Assembly: GCA_947359465.1 (NCBI GenBank)
Contig: OX375877.1
Location: 68,798,698 to 68,862,697, forward strand
DNA from: Metellina segmentata
Taxonomy: Eukaryota; Arthropoda; Arachnida; Araneae; Tetragnathidae
Direction of reading: 5' to 3'
Length of the DNA stretch: 64,000 nt
Positions 13,699 to 25,600 of this stretch are shown one piece after another; the stretch's first letter is position 1, and every line of letters begins with the position of its first letter. Made by a program: the position numbers and the translations under genes. The notes beneath the pieces were generated by a model. The model did no database searches. It saw nothing but the letters and a program-made list of their open reading frames with translations, and had not been told where the DNA came from.

Positions 13699-16600
13699 GC
13701 AGACAATCAGTTAAAAAACAAACCACGAATAGGAAATATCAAACACGACTACGAATTTCCGTTGCAACTCCGAACGAAACACATCTTAGCATTAATTTTT
13801 TTTCCAATAGTCCTAATCCTTTTTGTATCTTTTGAGCCCCCAACCAAAAAAGCTGTTAAAAGCTTTTTCTTTCACCTAAGTATGTATTGTATAAACGGAT
13901 ATTGGTATGTGTATGAAATAGATTTTTGTAAAGAAATATCGGTTCCATGGGGTTGTAGGGTTTTGAGGAAATTGGATAAACCGAGTGCCGTGAAGAAAGA
14001 TTAAATTTCAAGAAGGCGGCTGCCCACTAATGCGATCTTTCAACTTCGCTTCAGTCTCCTAATGTATTTTTAATCATTACTTTTCATCGTTTGGGGAGTG
14101 CATTGATTTAGTCTATTACAGCCCAAATTGTACGGGTTTTTTTTTAAGGCAAATTGTTTTAAAACTAAATCGTTTAAACTAATAGAGAATAATTTGCATA
14201 ATCTGATTTAATCCTTTTAAGGGAACAGCAGACTTTCAAAACAACCAAAAACGATTTTCAAATTTTAGCGTTAAAAATAAAATAATATTAAAATCTCTGT
14301 GGACACCAAAACTAATTTTTCCATTGCAATAATTTTTGAAGGCGTTACAAGATCAAATATATAATAGGTATATTTCGTAAGCTTACACGTGTTTTTCAAA
14401 GTAAGATTTTTTGACATTCCGATTTCAAATTATTCCTGGAGCATCTCGGGCTAAGGTAGCACAGTTGAGAGAGTAGCGAATTATCAACCGAAGTGCTGGG
14501 AGTTCGAGACTCGTTCCAGTCAAAGACATACGTGTACACGGTGAACGTTAAATCTGGTGGTCTCAAATGTCATCACCATGGCATGGTAAGGAAGTTTGAA
14601 GAGTGGGGTGCCAGCTCAGATGTTCTTGTCATCTTTCCGTGTCTCAAGATTCGAGGCGTTGTCCTCGGATCTTTCCCTTCGGGATTTATCTCGAACCGTT
14701 GCTAATAGCGTTGCGATGCTCTAGTGCAGTTGTCGGCAAACTCATTGGTCCAAAAAAGTCAAAGATCAGCAGTACAACGATTAAGAATTCTTTTGAGAGC
14801 TAAATTTCTTTTCAAGAACCATGTTTTAGGAGTCGGCTTAAACGAGCTACTAACATTAAATAAAACCAGATGTCATAATAATAATATTATTTACTGACTA
14901 AAATATTTTTACATTGAAATAAAAATATGACAAAGCATGCATTTAATGCGAACCTTGCATTTCCTTAGAAAGTTTGGATAAGTCAGATTTGTATGTCGTT
15001 GTTTTTAATTTCAAGCAGGATTCCAGGTTCAATAAGACGATTTCTCAGTTTACTTTCGAAAAGGTTCATGCTTGAAAAAAATTGTTCGCATGAATATGTA
15101 GTGCTTTGATCACCAATTCCATAACTTTCCAAATTTCTTCTGGAAATGTCTGCGCACTAAGCGCTTCTTGATGAATTATGCAATGGCAAACAAGTATCTC
15201 GTGATTAAAAAATTTTCTTCTTTCGAAATAGAGAAAACCTTTGCTCACTCCGGTCATACTTTTTGCCCCATCTGTTGAAATTGAAATAATTTTATCGAGT
15301 GGAATATGATGTTTCTCCAAACATTCAATGACGGCATATTTAACACCGATGTATTGGAATCGATGTTTTTGTAACATCGATGTTCAAACTTGTAGATGTT
15401 TTAACGTTGTCGATGTTTTATTTTTAAATAAGAAAAGTACCTTTATAAAAATTTTAAAAATAACCAAGTAGCATAATTATTATAATCAGCAAATTGAACA
15501 TACTTTTAGACCAAAGTGGCCAAGGGTGAAGGGTCTGAAAAGTAGGGAGGCGGCATCGATGTCGATGTTTTATAAAAAAAACATCGATGTATTGGAGCCG
15601 ATGTCGCATCACTAATTGCTAAACCAGTTTTAAGAAATGGGGGGAAAAGTTTAAATACTCTGAATTTTAGAAACATCGATGGTTTGTGGGCGATGCATTA
15701 TCAACTTCGATGTTTTAATTTTGAACATCGATGTTTTGCTGTCGATGTTGCATCACTAGTTGCTAAACCAGTTTTAAGAAATGGAGGGAAAAGTATAAAT
15801 ACACTGAATTTTAAAAACATCGATGGTTTGGGGGCGAACATTATCAACTTCGATGTTTTAATTTTGAATATCGATGTTTTGCTGTCGATGTCGCATCACT
15901 AGTTGCTAAACCAGTTTTAAGAAATGGAGGGAAAAGTATAAATACACTGAATTTTAAAAACATTCGATGGTTTTGGGGCGATGTATTATCAACTTCGATG
16001 TTTTAATTTTGAACATCGATGTTTTGCTGTCGATGTCGCATCACTAGTTGCTAAACCAGTTTTAAGAAATGGAGGGAAAAGTATAAATACACTGAATTTT
16101 AAAAACATTCGATGGTTTTGGGGCGAACATTATCAACTTCGATGTTTTAATTTTGAATATCGATGTTTTGCTGTCGATGTCGCATCACTAGTTGCTAAAC
16201 CAGTTTTAAGAAATGGAGGGAAAAGTATAAATACACTGAATTTTAAAAACATTCGATGGTTTTGGGGCGATGTATTATCAACTTCGATGTTTTAATTTTG
16301 AACATCGATGTTTTGCTGTCGATGTCGCATCACTAGTTGCTAAACCAGTTTTAAGAAATGGAGGGAAAAGTATAAATACACTGAATTTTAAAAACATTCG
16401 ATGGTTTTGGGGCGAACATTATCAACTTCGATGTTTTAATTTTGAATATCGATGTTTTGCTGTCGATGTCGCATCACTAGTTGCTAAACCAGTTTTAAGA
16501 AATGGAGGGAAAAGTATAAATACACTGAATTTTAAAAACATTCGATGGTTTTGGGGCGAACATTATCAACTTCGATGTTTTAATTTTGAATATCGATGTT

Positions 16601-19600
16601 TTAATTTTGAATATCGATGTTTTGCTGTCGATGTCGCATCACTAGTTGCTAAACCAGTTTTAAGAAATGGAGGGAAAAGTATAAATACACTGAATTTTAA
16701 AAACATTCGATGGTTTTGGGGCGAACATTATCAACTTCGATGTTTTAATTTTGAACATCGATGTTTTGCTGTCGATGTCGCATCCCTACTACCTACCCTT
16801 GAAACCTCGGGAATAGCCGAGCTCGAAATCCTGAAGTCCCCCGAATAACTCAAAAACACCCTTAAATACAAATCTCATCGAATCCCCGATCCCTAATTTT
16901 TCCTATCGTATTACAGCACACGGTATAAAACGGGTGTCGTGCACCGAAACGAAAGTGTCAAAACGCCCGCATTGTTTTGTCAGTCTCAAATTTGTGGGTC
17001 CCCTTCCACATTCGAAGCTTCCGACGCATCGAGGATTCCGAAAAACAATGGCAAAACGAGACAAGAGAAGGAAATAAGAAATTCGAATTTATCTGCTGAT
17101 GCAACACGGCGTTGGGACAGGCCGGATGATTGTCTCGGATCTGCGCACGCGCAGTGGGTGCAGCGGACGGATGTCAAATTGGATGTTTCCAATTTTTTTG
17201 TTGTTTCGCAGAGACCTTGTGTCATTTTTTCCATTCCTTTCGTCTCTCGCTGGACAGGAATACTTTTCGTGATGGGTCTTTTCGCTAAAAAAATGACCGA
17301 GGTGTGAGTTTGTCAGTTGAGTAAATGCCGTCCAGAATTTCGTGAGTGTTAATATGTCTATTTTATCTTATTTTTAAGTCATAATAACATTGTTTTGTCC
17401 AGGCCTCGAAATAGATTTTTAATACAGGTGCACCTAAGTTTTTAAATTAGGTGCACGGGTTATAATTTAGAAGCATATTTAAAAAAAAGTTATATATAAG
17501 AGCATTCATGTAATGTAAACTACTTTATTAGTTAGTTATGTTTAGATAGTAAATAAAAATATTTAAACACCTAAATTCTCCCTTCTCCGGCTGCTACAGT
17601 CGCTTCAACAGAGCCATTTGGAAATTGTTGCGATTATCGGAAAGTTCTGGTGACAGTGGCACAAGTAAACCTTCCTCCTGTATAAACCCGTTACGGTCCA
17701 ACGATTTTGTTTCCTCATAATGTGTATTTAAGAATTTTAATTTTGTTCCTTGGAGCGCGAGAGGTCAATACTAATATTTTGTTCAAACTTCAAAATAACA
17801 TAAAACTTGTTCTCCCTCTTTTTTTAACGTTAGTGCACCTAGTGGGAAAAAATTAGATGCACAATTATATTTTCATGTGCACCTGGGTATTTCGAGCCCT
17901 GGTTTAGTCTTTATACTGGATAGTTTTTAAATTTCTGTTCGTATATGGAGCATAATTTCTCAAAATGAAATGATGGAATCTTCGGGGCAATGCTGTCCCC
18001 ATAGGAAGTGGGAGCTAATTAATTTATGTCGCACTGGAGAAACACAATAGGCACAATTCCTGACGGTCCGAGAAACATTTCTTCCCATGGAAAGAGACTG
18101 AGGGTATGGAAGAAGGACATAAAGTGACCATCATGATTCTAGAATTTAAAAACTGCCCTATATGCAGTTTGAGGTAGGTAGTTATTTGGCTAATGACAAT
18201 TGTTTGGTTTTTATTTTTATGGCGCAAGTGCCATATTTAGCCACACTGCCATCAGGAAGTGAGGTAATAATTGGTAATTTTGTAATTAACGTCGCACTAG
18301 AGCAACACAACGGGCTATTGACGACGGTCCGGGTTCAATCCCTTAAGAGAAAGATCCGAGTACAATGCCTCGTAATTTTGAGCCCCACAGTCAGATGACG
18401 AGAACACCTGAGCTGGCACCCCACTCTCCAAACTTCCACACCATGCCAGTGGGTGAGAGGAGTTTTGAGAAGCAAGAGGAGATGCCACATAAATGTGTCA
18501 CCTAAAACTGTTTTATTCAAACTATTACCCACTTATCACAAGTTAAATGCTTATCGTACGGGATGTAGAGTCGACGTAACATTACTTTTTTATTCATTAT
18601 TTGTACTTGTTCTGTATCAATTGCATTTTATTGTGCGATTCGACTGAGGGCCCTGAGGACCTTATGGGGCCGGACAAATGTCCTCATGTGTTGCCTTGCA
18701 CAGGGATGACTTATAAAGTACAAAGGCCAAATAGATTCATTGTCACTTATGAGAGTGCAGCCTGAAACACCGTGGAAGTTGTCTCATATTTTACTTATTT
18801 ACATTCATTAATTATCTATATATATAATTCTCTTACGTGGCACGCAAAAAAGACGTTATTTGTAATCGCGTTTTGGCAACACTGTACGATTGTTTGTTTA
18901 TCGCGAAGTCTCGCGCATCTATTGAATTTATAGCGTTATCGGATGAAATTTTATTGAAAAAAAAAAGGAAATTTTAATGAGCTGTTGCAGTTAGTTTATA
19001 ATAGAAATCAAAGAAAGCGTAGGATCTTTTCAGGGCCATTTAAAAAACGGTCCTTTTCAGGACCAACAATTATAGTTGAATAAGACGCTTGCACTACAAC
19101 TTTCGGGAACAAACTCAATGAAAAAGTGTGGGTCGTTTGAGTGCTGGGAAAATGTACACACAAACAACAGGCTGGGTATTCAATTTCCAAGGCAACGCTC
19201 ACATTTCGAGTCAAAATTTGCACAAAGTTTTCATTTGAATTCTGATTTTAGAGATACTGTATATATTTTTTCTGTAATGCAGCAAATTTAGATTTGAAAA
19301 ACATTTTTTTGGTAACATATTTTGTAAACAATCCCTTCTGCTAGGACACATATCTTCATTGAGACGAGCGAAGCGAGCATAGGTTCGCGCAGCGAACCAA
19401 TGAGGATTGCGAAGCAATCCTCCGGATGTTGGCGAGCATTAACGAGCAGGGGGCAGGCCCACTAGTATTTTATATTGTTACAAAGAAAGATAACAAAAAC
19501 AAATTAAGAATTTAATTTCATGCTTGACATTGTATTTATTTAAGAATTGTTTTACTATCTAGTTCTATTTTTGTAGTAGCCAAGAGCAAAATTGATTCTA

Positions 19601-22600
19601 AATTTTCATTAGTGAAGCGTTTCTATATCTCGATTTGTTAATAATCATGACTAATAAAGCTTTGTTCACAGATATGTGTTGACCCAAAGTGACTTGCGCA
19701 TGTTATTACGTTACTTCGCAACGAAATTTTGTAATTGAGCGGTGCATATCCCCCTCAGGGGCTTTAATCTCCAGTATGGTTGTGGGCTGAAAAGTGTTTA
19801 AGCGAAAAGTTTGAAACAAATAGAGACTGTTCAGTTTTAGACATAATTAGCTAAAAATTAGTGGAGGAATATGATTATAGAGAAGCATGATAAAGGTAGG
19901 TTTTAGAGTTTCTTCCGCCGTGACGTCCTTGATGGTTTTATCGGATCGCGTTCTGCCCCTGAATGGAAGGAGCCTTTTTAAGTTCTCATGAGAATTCTAT
20001 TTTCTACTGTCAAACAAAGATTTGCGACTTGTTAAGGTATCCAAACAAATAAAAAATGTCATTTTTGACCAAAAATTCCAAAACAGTTTTTATTTTGAGC
20101 AAATATGTATTTTGCAAATATAATGTTAGAGAGTTCGTGGCCAAACGTTCTCACGTTGGGTTGGTGTGGAAGTTTAGAGAGTGTGGGGTGCCAGCTCAGA
20201 TGTTGCCTCGTCATCGGAAACTGCTTCAAAATTGCGTGGAAGTGTCCTCGGTTCTTTCACTTAGGGGATTGATCCCGGACCGTCATCAATAGCCCGTTGT
20301 GTTGCTCTAGTACGACGTTAATTGAAATTACCTTACCTTTTACCCATCAATTCGTCAAAACTACTTTTTATCATTCGGTAATGCTGGAAAAACTTCGCAG
20401 GGTGCTCACATAAATCTTCAAATAACTTGTAAAACTTCCCTTTCAATAGTCTTTCACTTGTTATTGGATTTACCCAATAACGATGCTTCCTCTGTTTACT
20501 TCTCGCCCGAAGCAAAAGAGTTATCGTGCAAGTGGTTTCAATTTCAATCATTGGAAAACTGTTCCAATTCAACGATTTATCTATCGCAGTTTGTGCACCT
20601 AGTAGATTTTTTGCTGCAGCGACTTTTTGGTCGCCGCGACTAAAAATCGCGAGTGGAGGCCTCACCTATGACCCAAGGGCCAAAACTCTGGGGGAAAAAA
20701 CAACCGGTGTCCACTGAATGCAGTGACAAAACCAGATATTCTCAACTCTTGTTTTTTAGTGTTAAATTTTTTTTATTAGAAAACAATAGTTTAGAAATCA
20801 TGTGTATGCCAAGCTTTTAATCCCTCAAAAACTTCATGACGAACTAATTGGAAACTGGTATGTAAAAGAGGGGTTATTGAGACCAGTCACTGGAAGGAGA
20901 TCCTGGAGGTTTTTCCCTTAACTCCTTCACGCGTTACTGATCTTTTTTAATCCTCCTTTTGAAGCAAACTTTCTGAAAGGAGTGTCGTCGGTGCTTATAC
21001 CAGATTACCCGAGCTCGCTTCGAAACCTCTTCAACTCCCAGTGCGGTGGGAAAATTGATTCCCTTGCCACCTGGAGAAATCTTCCCGAATAAGAGTGGAA
21101 TTAAGTTTCAATTAGCATGCTTCGACGAATTAGTTTTCGGCAGAGGCAGGGGAATACTCGACGTGTGTTTAGGAAAAAGGTGGATAAGTGTGTTAAGTGC
21201 TTTGGGTACATTTTGCGCGTGTCGAGGAGGTAATTGCCTATTAAACCCCATTAGGGACCTTTTGGCATCAAAAACTTTTCACGAGGTTGAATCTTGGAGG
21301 AGAAGAGTGGAATTTTTTTCGTCGCGTAGGCTGGGCAGTAATTTTTTGTTTTTGCCTGTGTGAAAGTCGTGTTTTTAGCAATGGCGAAACTTCCCAAGCT
21401 CCGGTATCCATTATTAAAAAAAACTGAGTCATCGACTGAATCAGAGCAGTCTGTTAAAACAAAATTTAATTTTGAAGCAAATCTTGGATTTGATTTCGAA
21501 GTATTCTTTCTCCAGCACGACTCTGTTTTTGCTGGTTGGGTTGAATTTGGAGGTCATCCGGATTTTGCCGGGGATTTGATTTTGGATAAATCATGAGATT
21601 TAGAATCATCAATCCAAAACAATGTAGCATTGCTTGAATCGGTTTGTGTAAAACATGTCTTCGTTGGTAACGGTAGGTCGCGAAGTGGTATTCGCCGAGT
21701 CAGACTTTTTTTAAAGTATTTTATTTTAATTTTTAATTGCAATCTATACAATTGAACCACAGGTTTTGAGAATGGTGCGGTGACTCAATTCCAGTAAATC
21801 TGAGACTGGTGAAGAACAACAGCTCATGAGTGTGGTAACGCCAGGGACTTAATATTCGTAGCATGATTTAACCAGCATAGATCTTTTAACGAAATAGACA
21901 GTATGTAGGTGGAACCACTGTCGTAAGATCTCATATCGGTAAGTCATGTGAACATATAAATCGACTTGGCATAATCGACTTACGGCATAATCGACTTGGC
22001 ATAATCGATGAACTTATAATCGACTGCAATCAAAGAGCAGATTAGGGGTTTCAATCATGCTGGATAAATACATTAACCAATCAATTATTTATCCCACATT
22101 AGGTTTAATTTCCAACGATCATGTAACAAATCCTCAAACAGCGACCGGAAACGGTAGAATGTAACTGCGCACATGATCCGTATATTTCATTAGAAGGTCG
22201 ATTGTTCACCGGGTTTTATTTTACCGTACACATGCAACTTTTCTCGTGGAAGTATTTAAATATTTTCACTTTTCCCTTGATATGGAATGCTAATTTTTTC
22301 TTCGGCCGTTTTTATTCCAGTTCTACTTTCATGTTCCATATTTTTGATTACGTTTGTTCTTTTTGTTGGATTTGTGTTTTCTTTGATTTAATTCTTTAAA
22401 TCTTCGATCATGTCTTTATTAAAGAACCCCACTGATTTAAAGAGATCGACCGATTCTTTAATGCTTCAAAATTGTTTTTCTCAAATCAAAAATATGAGGG
22501 AGGTGTTAAAATTGTCCTGAACTCGATCAGTGCAACATGAACCAATTTCAATCACCAAATGCACCGATACAAGAACGAGCCTACAACGCCTGCGTTGACC

Positions 22601-25600
22601 TTTACGAAACCGAAATGAAAAAAAAAACCTTCATTTACATAGACATCTCCATTCGTCCGAGGACATGAAAGAAAAAGTTTTTATTTGCATTCGTGGGTTG
22701 GTAGAGTCAGCTCATCGTTTGGGGATGGTCCCAAAGAAAACTGTGTCTCGGATGGGGCAAAAAGGATGAATTCCCGCTCGTTTTGTCACCCCTGGAGATG
22801 AATAAATTTATCATAACGAACTGAAACATCCCTAGCTGTTGATTGGGACTACGAAATTCTGATGACGACTATATGAAACGAGGTTGGGAGTATGGTACCG
22901 TAGTGGTTTCCATATATATACCACCCCTTTTTTACATAACAAAAGTATCCCGCCTCTAGGATAACCAACTTTCAGCCATAAAATTAAAAGATTTAGTACA
23001 TATTCATTTTAGCTAAACTATTCGTCTTAGCGTTTGCTCGAACAAATTTGCACTAAATAAATAAAATTAAACGAAACAATTTTGTAATTTATATTGCATA
23101 TAAAATATACAGGTACAATGTAGAGTAACAATTTGCAGATTTGCATGTAGTTGAGTCTTGTCTATATGTATTTGCCCATAGATATTGCAGAACTAAGAAT
23201 TTTTTTTTACCTTTTTATAAATAGTCAGTCAATTACTGGCACTAGCTCTGATTTAATTAGTTCTAAGATACTTTAGTTTCTCTTATCAGTTCATTTATTG
23301 GTCATCAGTGGCATATCTCTTTTTGTATTGTCATTTGAGCCTGGGTCGATTCAAACAATGCTTAAGACTTTGTTAAGGTTTGTCACATCAATTTGTTAAA
23401 TTAAATTTTCTCAATTTAATCACAGGAAATCTTGAGCTTACTTAAAGTATACTTATTTATAATCCAGAAGCGGGTATTCCGCTATCGATTTAGTATGTGC
23501 GAAACTTTTTGTCGACTATTACAGCTAATTTTTCGATATTTATGATTACCTCAGTCTAAACTATCAATAATAATAGTAATTTTTATCGGAATGTATTTGG
23601 ATATTTGGTGGCAATAATATATAGAGTACAGATCCACTTAGGGATGTAATAAAACAATAATTTGTGACATTAAAACAACTGACGAGAAGTGGACATTGCC
23701 GTCTTAGACATTCAAAAATAATTTCCCAGTCTGCATTTACGCAAGAAATTTTGAAAATCAATCATGGTATATAAGTAAAGAAATATGATACTCTTTAATA
23801 ATAGTCCTAAGCAGAATAACCTGTACACTGATTTCAATTTCGCTATCATAATTGCAAATGGAGCTTACATTATAAATGTAGAGCAATACTACAGGGAACC
23901 GGGAGGATCTTAAAAAAACAGCTTTAATAAGGAATGGTTGGCCCACTCTAGCACCTCCACCTCTTTCTTTACATAAAAATGTGTCACTGGCCTCTAATTT
24001 TTTATTAGATATTTAGTCACAAGAGCCGGAAGAAATATCAACTGCCTAATTTGACTACACCAACTCAAACGACAGTGAAAACCCAAGACCGTGAGCTTAA
24101 CTCTTGCAAATATTTTAATGTTTTACACTGTTTGTAAAGGCACCGCAAACAGCTTACCTTCAAACCTTTCCTGCATCTCAATATAATTTCAGTTTATATC
24201 CTCAAGATGTTTATTTTCATGCATATTAATTCCGTTTTGTCGACGACGAAGCGTTGATTAAAAATCCATGGCAATCGGGAAAAGCATTCAATATTCCTTT
24301 CCTAGATATTCCTTTCCTCGCTAAAGAATTCGAAATGGAAGCATCAAAATAAGTTTCACGTATTGTCACTGACCGTACTCGCATTAAATTTTCAATTAAA
24401 GGTTTCGTAAAGATTAAACATTTGTTTAGTTCAGTTGCTTATGTTAACGTTCGAAATTCCCTTTGTGTGTTTAGCATTTTCGTACAAAAGATTACTGCAC
24501 CTTTTGTACTTTCACAGAAATAATTACTAAATGGTCACATGAAAAGATACTAAAACTAACCCATAAAGTTATTTATATCATGTATAGGTCCCTTTAATAT
24601 CCAAAATAACTCCGTCTTTTTTTGGCTTTTCATCTCCCAGTCTTTCATTGTTATAACATCTGGTCCAAAATGCACCTTCCCACTCTTACCTTTTAAACTT
24701 TCCCCACCTTACTAACGTCTTCAGAGGCACATCTCCTATAGGTGTTTACGGGCTTCACGGACCCGATGTACTCTAGATATCTTTTCTTTTTCCATGGTGT
24801 TGTCTTTAGAGAGTCACGAGAGTAACGCCTCCGATATATCCAGGCGATCTCTTTCTTATCTCACTAAAGAGGTCTGTTTATTTCAGATGCCACAATGCAT
24901 TCCTCCTCAACACTTAAGATGTACTTGCAACTTTTTTTATACAAACTCCACCTTTCATATCAATAAACTTTCTTAACCATTAGACTACGGCCATACAGCA
25001 GTTGTGCCTTGAAAGTTATAAGAATCGCGCCAAGAAAGAATTTAGACTACGGCCGTTGCAGCAGTTGTGCCTTGAAAGTTAAAAGAATCGCGCCAAGAAA
25101 GAATTTAGACTACGGCCGTTGCAGCAGTTGTGCCTTGAAAGTTATAAGAATCGCGCCAAGAAAGAATTTAGACTACGGCCGTTGCAGCAGTTGTGCCTTG
25201 AAAGTTAAAAGAATCGCGCCAAGAAAGAATTTAGACTACGGCCGTTGCAGCAGTTGTGCCTTGAAAGTTACAAGAATTGCTCCAAGAAAAAAGAATCGTG
25301 TCAGTTATATGTATCCGCGAATAAGCGAACATCCGTAGTCAAAAGGTTAATAGATCCCCTAATTAAATAATAATCCTTAATCCCTCTGGGACTATTTTTA
25401 ATCATTGTCTTCTTTATTGTGATTCTTCATCATTGATCTTAAATCAACTGAGATCCTCTTTGAGAAATGTACAAAAAGTTTTATACCTCCAATATCAACC
25501 CAAATTTATAGTTTTGGATTATTGGTCTCGTATTTTTCTTCCATGAGTTCCTATGAATAAGAGGGTCATCGTGGCTCATTGGGTATGCGCACTGCGCTAT

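Noticed and set aside
13443..14004. Two His/Thr-repeat frames
   Set aside because: They cross a (CA)n microsatellite at the end of a hAT element; no gene signal outside it.
15684..16848. Long open frames with repeated [14 protein letters not shown]
   Set aside because: They run through the 144-bp tandem array, whose unit is a multiple of three; there is no start context, splice signal or known family.
22537..22670. Small ORF starting [17 protein letters not shown]
   Set aside because: About 44 codons, no splice signals in a usable phase and no known family; chance cannot be excluded.
25009..25338. 109-residue repetitive frame
   Set aside because: It reflects the 63-bp period of the array in a transposable element.
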